64,000 nucleotides of DNA, from positions 558,001-622,000 of the forward strand of contig NZ_CP009831.1 in NCBI RefSeq assembly GCF_000959525.1, given 5' to 3'. A program made the position numbers and the translations under genes. Below the pieces are notes generated by a model that was given only the letters and a program-made list of their open reading frames with translations, had not been told where the DNA came from and searched no databases. The DNA is from Burkholderia multivorans ATCC BAA-247. Lineage in GTDB: Bacteria; Pseudomonadota; Gammaproteobacteria; Burkholderiales; Burkholderiaceae. Below, one piece after another: positions 29,171-37,172 of the stretch. Within the stretch, counting starts at the first letter, position 1; each line of letters begins with the position of its first letter.

Positions 29171-30394
29171 ATGAAGCTCGTGATTGCAACCTATGGCACC
29201 GAAGGCGACACGCGTCCGCTCGCGGCGCTCGGTCGCGCGCTGCTCGATGCCGGCCATGACGTGCGGCTGCTTGCCGATGCCTCGACGCTCGCGAGCGCCG
29301 AGGCGCTCGGCGTGCCCTCTGCCGCGCTGTCCGGCGACATTCGCGGCGCGTTGTCCGACGCGGTGCTCGGGCAGGGCGGATTCCGCGACACGTCGAAGGC
29401 GCTCGCAGCAATCGCGAACGCGAACACGGCTGCGTGGATGCGCGAGCTCGCGCAGGCCTCGGCCGGCTGTGATGCGATCGTCGTGTCGGGGCTTGCCGCG
29501 TTCGTCGGTCTGTCGGTTGCGGAATACCGGAACGTGCCGGCGATCGGCGCCGGAATGATCCCGATTACGCCGACCGCGGCGTTCGGCTCGCCGTTCCTGC
29601 CGCCGCGCCGCGTGCCGCGCTGGCTGAACCGTGCGAGCCACCGGCTCGTGAACGCGCTGCTGTGGCACGCGTTCCGGCGCGCGACGAACGCTGCGCGCGC
29701 AAGCGTCTGCGGGCTGCCGCCGCGCGGGCGCGTCTGGACCGACCATCCGATGCTGTACGGTGTGTCGCCGGCGCTGCTGTCCACGCCGGCGGACTGGCCC
29801 GACCATGTGCGCGCGGTCGGGCAGTGGCGCGCCGATACGCGCGAATGGACGCCGCCGCGGGCGCTCGCGTCGTTCCTCGATGCGGGCGAGCGGCCGATCT
29901 ATATCGGCTTCGGCAGCATGACGGGCTTCGATCGTGCGGCGATGGCCGCTGCGCTGACGGCGGCGCTCGACGGCCGGCGTGCGCTGTTCTATCCGGGCTG
30001 GAGCGCGATCGACGCGTCGATGCTGCCGCCCAACGTTCAGGTGATAGGCGACACGCCGCACGACTGGCTGCTGCCGCGCACGTCGATGGCGATTCATCAC
30101 GGCGGGTCGGGCACTACGCATTCGGCCGCGCGCGCCGGCATTCCGTCGGTCGTCGTGCCGTTCGCGGGCGATCAGTTTTTCTGGGCGGACCGGCTGCAGC
30201 GGCTCGGCGTCGCGGCCGGCGCCGTGCCGGGCGGCCGCGTGCAGGCGGCCGCACTCGCGCATGCGATCGCGTTCGCGGTGCGCGAGGACACGCGCTCGCG
30301 CGCGGCAGCGCTCGGCGCGCGCATCGCCAACGAGGACGGGCTCACCCGCGCGGTCGAGGCGATCGAACGCTGGACGCGTGCGCGCAGGCGTTGA
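29171..30394 (+). CDS. MGT/UGT-type glycosyltransferase (GT1)
   Basis: A 407-residue GT-B fold enzyme. The N-terminus reads MKLVIATYGTEGDTRPLAAL, the classic acceptor-domain start of sterol/macrolide glycosyltransferases. The donor-binding signature HHGGSGTTHSAARAGIPSVV begins at residue 309, with FAGDQFFWA following. It would transfer a sugar from an NDP-sugar to a small hydrophobic acceptor. AGGAG ends at 29164. Control by the divergent TetR gene suggests a detoxification role. The acceptor is unknown. Confidence 0.85.
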   Translation: MKLVIATYGTEGDTRPLAALGRALLDAGHDVRLLADASTLASAEALGVPSAALSGDIRGALSDAVLGQGGFRDTSKALAAIANANTAAWMRELAQASAGCDAIVVSGLAAFVGLSVAEYRNVPAIGAGMIPITPTAAFGSPFLPPRRVPRWLNRASHRLVNALLWHAFRRATNAARASVCGLPPRGRVWTDHPMLYGVSPALLSTPADWPDHVRAVGQWRADTREWTPPRALASFLDAGERPIYIGFGSMTGFDRAAMAAALTAALDGRRALFYPGWSAIDASMLPPNVQVIGDTPHDWLLPRTSMAIHHGGSGTTHSAARAGIPSVVVPFAGDQFFWADRLQRLGVAAGAVPGGRVQAAALAHAIAFAVREDTRSRAAALGARIANEDGLTRAVEAIERWTRARRR

Positions 30395-30419
30395 TGCCCG
30401 GCGCGCGCCGCGCGCTCGC

Positions 30420-31115
30420 TCAGAAATGTCCGGTGAACCGATAGCGGCTGCCCGGATGCCAGAGATTCGCGACCGACGCGACCATCCCCTGCGACCACGT
30501 GCGCCGATGCAGCATCAGGCACGGCTCGCGGTCGTCCATCGCGAGCCGGCGGCGCGTTTCCGCGCCGGGCATGGCGGCTTCGATCCGGTATTCGACGCGC
30601 TGCAGCGGCGCAACGCGCGTCAGGTACTGGTTCGGCGTGGTCGTCGTGAAGTCCTGCAGCGCGTACTCGGGCGCGCAGGCCGGATTGACCCAGCGCTCCT
30701 CGAGCTGCACGGGCGTGTCGTTCTCGAAGTGCAGCACGCGCGAGTGGAAGATCGGGCTGCCTGCGTCGAGCTGCAGTTCGTCGGCGAGCTTGGCGTCGGC
30801 GACGGCCGCGCCGACTTCGAGCACCTCGGCGCGATACGCGTGGCCGCGCGCGGCGATTTCGTCGGAGATGCTGCGGATCGCGACGAGCGTCGACTCGTAT
30901 TTCGGCGACGCGACATACGTGCCGGAACCGCGCGTGCGCGTGAGCACCTGCTCGGCCGTCAGCTCGCGCAGCGCGCGGTTCACGGTCATGCGCGCGACGT
31001 TGAACTCGCGCGCGAGCTCGTTCTCCGACGGCACCTGGTCGCCCTCCGCCCATTCGCCGGCATGAATGCGCGCGAGGATGAAGTCCTTGATTTCCTGATA
31101 GATCGGTGTGGTCAT
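30420..31115 (-). CDS. hutC: GntR/HutC-family histidine-utilisation repressor
   Basis: A 231-residue regulator: winged helix at about 1-70 (VPSENELAREFNVARMTVNR) and a UTRA effector domain. The C-terminal half matches HutC closely (LEERWVNPACAPEYALQDFT, LHRRTWSQG, LWHPGSRYRFTG). HutC proteins sense urocanate. It is divergent from a histidine-type ABC transporter and a HutC-like box lies between them, so it should control histidine uptake. Start at 31115 (MTTPIYQEIK); the 20-residue extension lacks support. Confidence 0.88.
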   Translation of the reverse strand: MTTPIYQEIKDFILARIHAGEWAEGDQVPSENELAREFNVARMTVNRALRELTAEQVLTRTRGSGTYVASPKYESTLVAIRSISDEIAARGHAYRAEVLEVGAAVADAKLADELQLDAGSPIFHSRVLHFENDTPVQLEERWVNPACAPEYALQDFTTTTPNQYLTRVAPLQRVEYRIEAAMPGAETRRRLAMDDREPCLMLHRRTWSQGMVASVANLWHPGSRYRFTGHF

Positions 31116-31162
31116 TGCGTCGTTGTTCAAGAGGCGGCGGAAGGCGCTGCGCGCCGCGCCGT

Positions 31163-31176
31163 CAAGTATAGACAAG
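31163..31176. promoter_or_regulatory. weak HutC-like operator near the hutC promoter
   Basis: On the minus strand the text reads CTTGTCTATACTTG, nine of twelve core matches to TTGTATATACAA. About 50 bases upstream of hutC, where autoregulation would be expected. Confidence 0.35.
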
Positions 31177-31232
31177 CTTCGAATCGCCTTGCGTACCTGA
31201 AAGGGACATAGCGGTGGGTCGGCGGTGAAACA

Positions 31233-31242
31233 TGTCTAGACA
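31233..31242. promoter_or_regulatory. perfect 10-bp palindrome TGTCTAGACA
   Basis: TGTCTAGACA is self-complementary and resembles operators of HutC-subfamily GntR regulators. It lies between the two candidate HutC sites of this intergenic region. Confidence 0.35.
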
Positions 31243-31405
31243 GAAAACTCAAGCGTGCTCGATCTGCCTATTCTTCCGACAAGCGGCGGCGAGCGTGCGT
31301 CACGCATCCGTATCATTTTGAAATAAAAGGAAATTCATTCGAAAGGCGCATCTGTTCGGCGACTAGAGATAAACACGGATTGCGCGGGCGAGCCGCCAAA
31401 AGGCA

Positions 31406-31423
31406 AAGTTGTATGTACAACTT
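31406..31423. promoter_or_regulatory. HutC operator upstream of the histidine transporter
   Basis: AAGTTGTA-TG-TACAACTT, eight-base arms that are perfectly complementary. It contains the HutC core TTGTATGTACAA. It ends 78 bases before the start of the binding-protein gene. Confidence 0.75.
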
Positions 31424-31501
31424 CGGCGCCGCGACGAACGCGCCGCGGGTTGGGGCAGATGCCGCGCGCATCTGCGGGGCTCGGCCACTTACAGGAACGC
31501 C

Positions 31502-32275
31502 ATGAAAAAACTCGTGCTCAGTGTCGCTCTCGCGTGCATCGCCGTCGGCGCGCATGCGAAGGATTGGTCGACGATCCGCTTCGGCGTCGACGCCAGCTAT
31601 CCGCCGTTCGAATCGAAGGACGCGAGCGGCAAGGTCGTCGGCTTCGACGTCGATCTCGGCAACGAAATCTGCGCGCGGCTGAAGGCGAAATGCGTGTGGG
31701 TCGAAAACGACTTCGACGGGATGATCCCCGCGCTGAAGGCGAAGAAGTTCGACGGCGTGCTGTCGTCGATGTCGATGACGCCCGCGCGTGCCGAGCAGAT
31801 CGCGTTCTCCGACAAGCTGTTCAACACGCCGACGCGGCTCGTCGCGAAGAAGGGTGCCGGGCTGCAGCCGAGCGCCGAGTCGCTGAAGGGCAAGTCGGTC
31901 GGCGTCGAGCAGGGGACGATCCAGGAGACGTACGCGAAGGCGTACTGGGCGCCGAAGGGCGTGCAGGTCGTCCCGTATCAGAACCAGGACGGCGTCTATC
32001 AGGACTTGATGTCGGGCCGCCTCGACGCGGCGCTGCAGGACGCCGTGCAGGCCGATCTCGGTTTCCTGAAGACACCGCGCGGCGCGAACTTCGCGTTCGC
32101 GGGCGGCAACCTCGACGATCCGAAGACGCTCGGCAACGGCGCGGGCATCGGGCTGCGCAAGGAAGACGCCGACCTGAAAGCGAAGATCGACGCGGCGATC
32201 GCCGCGATGCTGAAGGACGGCACGTACAGGAAGCTCGAGAAGAAGTACTTCGCGTTCGACGTCTACGGCGGCTGA
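31502..32275 (+). CDS. periplasmic histidine/basic amino acid binding protein (HisJ-like)
   Basis: A 257-residue protein with a signal peptide cut after AVGAHA. The mature part is a family 3 solute-binding domain: FGVDASYPPFESKD, VVGFDVDLGNEICARL, SSMSMTPARAEQIAFS. It delivers histidine, or a related cationic amino acid, to the permease encoded by the next genes. A HutC operator lies upstream. Substrate choice is inferred from the HutC context and HisJ/ArgT resemblance. Confidence 0.9.
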   Translation: MKKLVLSVALACIAVGAHAKDWSTIRFGVDASYPPFESKDASGKVVGFDVDLGNEICARLKAKCVWVENDFDGMIPALKAKKFDGVLSSMSMTPARAEQIAFSDKLFNTPTRLVAKKGAGLQPSAESLKGKSVGVEQGTIQETYAKAYWAPKGVQVVPYQNQDGVYQDLMSGRLDAALQDAVQADLGFLKTPRGANFAFAGGNLDDPKTLGNGAGIGLRKEDADLKAKIDAAIAAMLKDGTYRKLEKKYFAFDVYGG

Positions 32276-32338
32276 CGCCGCGGCGGCGCGCGCGGCATAC
32301 GGCCTCGCGCGCCGCATGTCTTTCCGGATGGAACCGAC

Positions 32339-33028
32339 ATGATTTTCCAGGGATTTGGCCCGCTGCTGTGGGCCGGTACGGTCGAGACCGTGAAGCTCGC
32401 GGTGCTGTCGCTCGCCGCTTCGCTGCTGCTCGGCCTCGCGGGCGCGGCCGCCAAACTGTCGACGAACCGCGTGCTGCGCGCAGTCGGCACGTTCTATACG
32501 ACGCTGATCCGCGCGGTGCCCGACCTCGTGCTGATGCTGCTGCTGTTCTACGGGATCCAGATCCTGCTGAACAACGTGACCGACCTGCTCGGCTGGCAAC
32601 AGATCGACATCGATCCGTTCTTCGCCGGCGTCGTGACGCTCGGCTTCATCTACGGCGCCTACTTCACCGAAACGTTCCGCGGCGCGTTCCTCGCGGTGCC
32701 GCGCGGTCAGCTCGAAGCGGGTTTCGCGTACGGAATGGGCGGCTGGCGCGTGTTTCGCCGCATCCTGTTTCCGCAGATGATGCGCTTTGCGCTGCCGGGC
32801 ATCGGCAACAACTGGCAGGTGCTCGTGAAGGCGACCGCGCTCGTATCGATCATCGGCCTCGCGGACGTCGTGAAGGCGTCGCAGGACGCCGGCAAGAGCA
32901 CGCTCGATTTCTTCTTCTTCACGCTCGCGGCCGGTGCGATCTACCTCGCGATCACGACGGTGTCGAACGTCGTGCTGCACCACCTCGAGAAGCGTTATTC
33001 GGTCGGCGTCCGGAGGCTTGCACTGTGA
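32339..33028 (+). CDS. histidine ABC transporter permease (HisQ-like)
   Basis: A 229-residue membrane protein of the His/Glu/Gln permease family. It has about five hydrophobic segments, TLIRAVPDLVLMLLLFYG, and the EAA loop region LEAGFAYGMGGWRVFRRILF. It pairs with the downstream permease to form the channel. The stop overlaps the next gene's GTG start by four bases. Confidence 0.9.
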   Translation: MIFQGFGPLLWAGTVETVKLAVLSLAASLLLGLAGAAAKLSTNRVLRAVGTFYTTLIRAVPDLVLMLLLFYGIQILLNNVTDLLGWQQIDIDPFFAGVVTLGFIYGAYFTETFRGAFLAVPRGQLEAGFAYGMGGWRVFRRILFPQMMRFALPGIGNNWQVLVKATALVSIIGLADVVKASQDAGKSTLDFFFFTLAAGAIYLAITTVSNVVLHHLEKRYSVGVRRLAL

Positions 33029-33738
33029 TCGAACTCGTCAGCCAGTACTGGCAGAACTATCTTTATACCGACGGCTACCGCTTCAGCGGCCTTGCAATCA
33101 CGCTGTGGCTGCTCGTCGTGTCGATCGTGCTCGGCTTCGCGCTCGCGGTGCCGCTCGCGATCGCCCGCGCCTCGTCGAATCGCTGGATCGCCGGGCCCGT
33201 GTGGCTCTACACCTACGTGTTCCGCGGCACGCCGCTCTACGTGCAGCTGCTGATGTGCTACACCGGGATCTACAGCCTGCAGGTCGTGCACGACCACGTG
33301 CTGCTCGATGCGTTCTTCCGCAACGCGATGAACTGCACGCTGCTCGCGTTCGTGCTGAACGAAGCCGCGTACGCGACCGAGATCTTCGCGGGCGCGATCA
33401 AGGCGACGCCGTCCGGCGAGATCGAGGCCGGCATGGCGTACGGCATGTCGCGCTTCAAGCTCTATACGCGCGTGATCCTGCCGTCCGCGCTGCGCCGTTC
33501 GCTGCCGAGCTACAGCAACGAAGTGATCCTGATGCTGCATGCGACGACGCTCGCGTTCACCGCGACCGTGCCCGACATCCTGAAAGTCACGCGCGACGTG
33601 AACTCGGCGACCTACATGTCGTTCCAGGCGTACGGGATCGCGGCCGTGATCTATGCCGTGGTCGTGTTCGCGCTGATCTGGGCATTCCGCAAGCTCGAGG
33701 CGCGCTGGCTCGCGTATCTGTCGCCGCGCAGCCATTGA
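33025..33738 (+). CDS. histidine ABC transporter permease (HisM-like)
   Basis: A 237-residue permease starting at a GTG that overlaps the previous TGA (GTGA). Seen: [20 protein letters not shown] and the EAA loop [20 protein letters not shown]. The sequence closely follows E. coli HisM. It completes the transmembrane heterodimer. Confidence 0.9.
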   Translation: MIELVSQYWQNYLYTDGYRFSGLAITLWLLVVSIVLGFALAVPLAIARASSNRWIAGPVWLYTYVFRGTPLYVQLLMCYTGIYSLQVVHDHVLLDAFFRNAMNCTLLAFVLNEAAYATEIFAGAIKATPSGEIEAGMAYGMSRFKLYTRVILPSALRRSLPSYSNEVILMLHATTLAFTATVPDILKVTRDVNSATYMSFQAYGIAAVIYAVVVFALIWAFRKLEARWLAYLSPRSH

Positions 33739-33769
33739 CACGTTCACGCATTCGAAAGGAAACACACGC

Positions 33770-34537
33770 ATGTACAAGCTCATCGTCGAGGACCTGCACA
33801 AGAAGTTCGGCGACAACGAAGTCCTGAAGGGCGTCACGATGAAGGCGAAGGCCGGCGACGTGATCAGCATCATCGGCTCGAGCGGCTCCGGCAAGAGCAC
33901 GTTTCTTCGCTGCATCAACTTTCTCGAGCAGCCGTGCTCGGGGCAGATCACGATCGGCACCGAGCCGATCCGCACCGTGCGCGACAGCAGCGGTTCGCTG
34001 CGCGTCGCCGATCCGAAGCAGCTGCAGCGCATGCGCACGAAGCTCGCGATGGTGTTCCAGCACTTCAATCTGTGGGCGCACATGACGGTGCTCGAGAACG
34101 TGATCGAAGCGCCGATCGCGGTGCTCGGGATCGCAAGGGACGAAGCGGTCGCGCGCGCCCGCAAGTATCTCGAGCAGGTCGGCCTGCCCGCGCGCGTCGA
34201 AGGCATGTACCCGTCGCATCTGTCCGGCGGCCAGCAGCAGCGCGTCGCCATTGCGCGCGCGCTCGCGATGGAGCCCGAGGTGATGCTGTTCGACGAGCCG
34301 ACGTCGGCGCTCGACCCGGAGCTCGTCGGCGAAGTGCTGAAGGTGATGCAGGCGCTAGCCGAAGAAGGCCGCACGATGGTCGTCGTTACGCACGAGATGG
34401 GCTTCGCGCGCAACGTGTCGAATCACGTGATCTTCCTGCATCAGGGCAAGATCGAGGAACAGGGCGATCCGCAGCAGATTCTCGTCAACCCGAAAAGCGA
34501 ACGGCTCGGGCAATTCCTGTCGGGACGTCTCAAGTAA
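33770..34537 (+). CDS. histidine ABC transporter ATP-binding protein (HisP-like)
   Basis: A 255-residue ATPase with Walker [10 protein letters not shown] at 36-44, Q-loop FQHFNLW, signature LSGGQQQR near 151, Walker [16 protein letters not shown] and the H-loop THEMGFAR. The insertion after the first strand (residues 66-80) is typical of HisP/ArtP. It energises uptake. RBS GAAAGGA lies at 33754-33760. Last gene of the transporter operon. Confidence 0.92.
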   Translation: MYKLIVEDLHKKFGDNEVLKGVTMKAKAGDVISIIGSSGSGKSTFLRCINFLEQPCSGQITIGTEPIRTVRDSSGSLRVADPKQLQRMRTKLAMVFQHFNLWAHMTVLENVIEAPIAVLGIARDEAVARARKYLEQVGLPARVEGMYPSHLSGGQQQRVAIARALAMEPEVMLFDEPTSALDPELVGEVLKVMQALAEEGRTMVVVTHEMGFARNVSNHVIFLHQGKIEEQGDPQQILVNPKSERLGQFLSGRLK

Positions 34538-34669
34538 GCGCGGCGAAAGCTTGTGTCGCCCGCCGTCGCATGGCGTCGATCGCGGGCGGCGGCGGTGCAC
34601 CGACTGCACGCTTGCCGCGTTAACCGGACAGCAGCCGGATCGCCCGGCTGACTCGATCGGGAGACGACC

Positions 34670-34810
34670 ATGAAACGCATCGCGAAGATCCTCACCGCCG
34701 CCGCAGTCGCCTGTGCCGTGCTCGCGCCGGCACTTGCCGAAGCTCACGCGCACCGCGTGTGCCATTTCGATCACCACCACCATCATCGGATGTGCCGCTG
34801 GGTGCATTGA
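34670..34810 (+). CDS. small histidine-rich secreted protein
   Basis: A 46-residue protein behind GGGAG at 34659-34663. It has a clean Sec signal peptide (KRIAKILTAAAVACAVLAP) and a mature peptide of about 22 residues with ten histidines, including HHHHH, and two cysteines (CHFD, MCRW). That composition suggests a periplasmic metal (Ni, Zn, Cu) or proton-buffering peptide. It lies 133 bases after the histidine transporter ATPase. Its small size is easily missed by gene callers. Confidence 0.65.
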   Translation: MKRIAKILTAAAVACAVLAPALAEAHAHRVCHFDHHHHHRMCRWVH

Positions 34811-34816
34811 CGACGC

Positions 34817-34840
34817 ACGGCCCGGTGCACACCGGGCCGT
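34817..34840 (+). terminator. strong hairpin after the His-rich peptide gene
   Basis: ACGGCCCGGTG/CACCGGGCCGT (34817-34827, 34830-34840), 11 perfect pairs. No T tract follows, so it may be rho-assisted or a stability hairpin. Confidence 0.5.
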
Positions 34841-35042
34841 CGCGCGCGAGGCGCGCAGTCGCGTGACGGCGCGCGCTTTCCCTGCCGCAACCGACACCGG
34901 GCTTTCAACGTCGCGCCGCACGTTGCACGCTGCCGGCCGCGCAAACGTTTGATGTCGAGATCTCGCCGAATCGCGCGCAATTCCGCTAAAGAACGCGCGC
35001 GCCGATGACGTAAACGGGGCCACGGGGACGACTGACGATCGA

Positions 35043-35056
35043 CGTGTCTGAACACG
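35043..35056. promoter_or_regulatory. FNR/CRP-type inverted repeat CGTGT-N4-ACACG
   Basis: Five-base arms with a four-base spacer, the geometry of Crp/Fnr operators. It lies 43 bases before the start of a gene that itself encodes a cyclic-nucleotide-binding, winged-helix-like protein. Autoregulation is possible. Confidence 0.35.
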
Positions 35057-35099
35057 CGACGTGCGGCCGACAACAATCAGCGCAGCAGGGGAATCAGAC

Positions 35100-36341
35100 T
35101 TGAATCGTCAGCAATCGTGGACGCGTACGGCCGCGCCCGGCGAAATCATTTACGCAGAGGGTTACGCCGGCGAACCCGTCATCTTCTTGATCGCCGACGG
35201 CAAGGTCGAGCTATCCACGCGCTGCGACGACCAGCGCGTCGTGCTCGCGACGCTCGGGCGCGGCGAATTCTTCGGCGAAGCCGCGCTGCTCGCGGTCGAG
35301 CCGCGCGCGCATACCGCGAAGGCGCTGTCGTTCTGCCAGCTCACCGTCGTGCCGACGAGCGTGCTCGACGAAGAGATCGAGCGCGTATCGGCGCTGCTGC
35401 GCCATATCGTGCGCACGTCGATTCGCCGCGTGAAGCGCAAGGACGATCAGCTCGCGACCTACACGCATGCCGACTTCATGCCGGGCGTGCTGTCGTATGC
35501 GCACGTGCTCGCGCTGATGGGCGACGGCACCGCGCGCGAGACGGGCGACACGTGGGCGCGCCGGCCGCTGCACGTGCAGGCGGAGCAGGCCTCGGTGCCG
35601 CTCGTCGACGTGATCCGCAAATGCCGGGCGATTGCCGGCCATTCGCGTCCGCACGTGATGGCGATGCTGCGCCGCATGGAAAAGCTGAACCTCGTGACGA
35701 TCGAAGCCGCGTCCGTCGAAGCGGGCGGCGTCGCGCTCGAGCATTCGGCGTCGGCCGACGCGCGTCAGGTCGTCACGTTCGACGCGGCGCGCATCGTCGA
35801 TCGCGCGCAGCAGGTCGCCGATCACGATCTCGACCTGTCGATCAACAGCGAACTGGAGCTGATCGAGCTCGCCGATCTCGAATCGCTGATCGGCGTCGAC
35901 CGCAAGCTGCTGCTGAACAAGCTCGCGCACGGCGAAATCGCCGACGACGTGTTCGCGTTCCGCAAGTCGAAGGTGCTGAGCTTCGTCGAACGCAAAGGCG
36001 TCGCATATTTTTCGCGGCGCGATGCGCGGCGCTCGGCCGACGTGCGTGCACTCGAAGATCTCGTGTGGGTCGATCAGCGCACGCTGTTCGAGATCGTCAG
36101 CGCATTCGATACGTACGACCTCGCGAAGCTGATCGCGAATGTCGACGATCGCGCCGTGGCCGACCGGCTGTTTTCGGTGATGACCGAAGTGCGGCGCAAC
36201 GAGGTGTCGTGGGTGATGCGCCGCGACCTGAAGGTCGATCCGGTCGAAGTCGACGACATCGAGCGGCGTCTGCTCGACGCGGTGCGCGCGGCGAAGGCGC
36301 CGGCCGCCGGCGCGGTGCCGACGCCGGAATCGGGCGCCTGA
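35100..36341 (+). CDS. cyclic-nucleotide-binding protein with FliG-like C-terminal domain
   Basis: A 413-residue protein from a TTG start (AGGGGA seven bases upstream). Residues 8-110 are a cNMP-binding beta-roll with phosphate-binding cassette FFGEAALLAVEPRAHTA at 57-73. Residues 160-205 could be a Crp-like winged helix (VIRKCRAIAGHSRPHVMAML). Residues 315-397 resemble the C-terminal, stator-contacting domain of FliG (LEDLVWVDQRTLFEIVSAFD, DLAKLIANV). MotA and MotB genes follow directly. I infer a ligand-responsive protein that touches, or substitutes for, a rotor component. Ordinary Crp regulators are half this size. Confidence 0.7.
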   Translation: MNRQQSWTRTAAPGEIIYAEGYAGEPVIFLIADGKVELSTRCDDQRVVLATLGRGEFFGEAALLAVEPRAHTAKALSFCQLTVVPTSVLDEEIERVSALLRHIVRTSIRRVKRKDDQLATYTHADFMPGVLSYAHVLALMGDGTARETGDTWARRPLHVQAEQASVPLVDVIRKCRAIAGHSRPHVMAMLRRMEKLNLVTIEAASVEAGGVALEHSASADARQVVTFDAARIVDRAQQVADHDLDLSINSELELIELADLESLIGVDRKLLLNKLAHGEIADDVFAFRKSKVLSFVERKGVAYFSRRDARRSADVRALEDLVWVDQRTLFEIVSAFDTYDLAKLIANVDDRAVADRLFSVMTEVRRNEVSWVMRRDLKVDPVEVDDIERRLLDAVRAAKAPAAGAVPTPESGA

Positions 36342-36367
36342 CGCGCATCGGAACAGGGAGAAACGAC

Positions 36368-37132
36368 ATGGATCTGTTGACCTTGGCCGGTGTGCTGCTC
36401 GGCGGCGCGGCCATCGTATTCGGCTTCACGCTCGAAGGCGGACATCTGGCGACGCTGTTTCAGCTCGAAGCGTTCGTGATCGTACTGGGCGGCACGCTCG
36501 GCGCGGTGATGATCCAGAACACGTGGGCGCGCTTCGTCGATGCGGTGAAGCAGCTGCGGCTCGCGTTCGTGCGCGCGACGGCCGCCGATCGCAAGCATCT
36601 GTCCGATCTGCTCGAATGGGGCGACCGCGCGAAGCTCGAGGGGCTGCTCGCCTTCGAATCGATGGACGTGACCGGCATTCATCCGTTCGCGCGGCGCGGG
36701 CTCGAACTGCTCGCGAACGGCATGTCGACGGCCGTGATCGAGGATGCGCTGCAACGCGAACTCGATGCGTACGAGCGCAGCCACCTCGCGGCCGCACGCG
36801 TCTGGCAGCAGGCGGGCGGCTATGCGCCGACGTTCGGGATTCTCGGCTCGGTGCTCGGGCTCGTCCAGGTCACGGGCCACATTCTCGAACCCGCGCAGCT
36901 CGGGCCCGGCATCGCGGTCGCATTCGTCGCGACGCTGTACGGCCTGGCGTTCGCGAATCTGGTGTTTCTGCCGCTGTACGGGAAACTGCGTGCGCACGTC
37001 GACAGCGAGCTGCGGTTTCGCAAGCTGTATCTCGACGGGCTGCTCGCGATCTCGCGCAAGGAGTCGCCGCATACGATCGAAACGCGGCTGACCGGCGACG
37101 TGCGGACGCGCGCCGCGGAGTCGCTCGCATGA
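36368..37132 (+). CDS. MotA-like stator/proton-channel subunit
   Basis: A 254-residue protein in the MotA/TolQ/ExbB family and of MotA length. Four hydrophobic segments are seen: about 5-22, 33-51, 151-171 and 180-204. The conserved proline region APTFGILGSVLGL is at 153-165, with GPGIAVAFVATLYGLAFAN at 179-197. The cytoplasmic loop between segments 2 and 3 has the charged RAKLEGLLAFE stretch that in MotA contacts FliG. Paired with a MotB-like gene. No other flagellar genes are nearby, so this looks like an accessory stator. Confidence 0.88.
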   Translation: MDLLTLAGVLLGGAAIVFGFTLEGGHLATLFQLEAFVIVLGGTLGAVMIQNTWARFVDAVKQLRLAFVRATAADRKHLSDLLEWGDRAKLEGLLAFESMDVTGIHPFARRGLELLANGMSTAVIEDALQRELDAYERSHLAAARVWQQAGGYAPTFGILGSVLGLVQVTGHILEPAQLGPGIAVAFVATLYGLAFANLVFLPLYGKLRAHVDSELRFRKLYLDGLLAISRKESPHTIETRLTGDVRTRAAESLA

Positions 37133-37172
37133 CGCGCGCAATCGCGATGGCGTGCGCACCGGGAGCGCGGCG

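Noticed and set aside
34987-35008. Sigma-28 promoter for the cNMP/FliG-like gene
   Set aside because: TAAAGAAC and GCCGATGA are present but only six bases apart instead of eleven; kept only as a comparison to the site at 17555.
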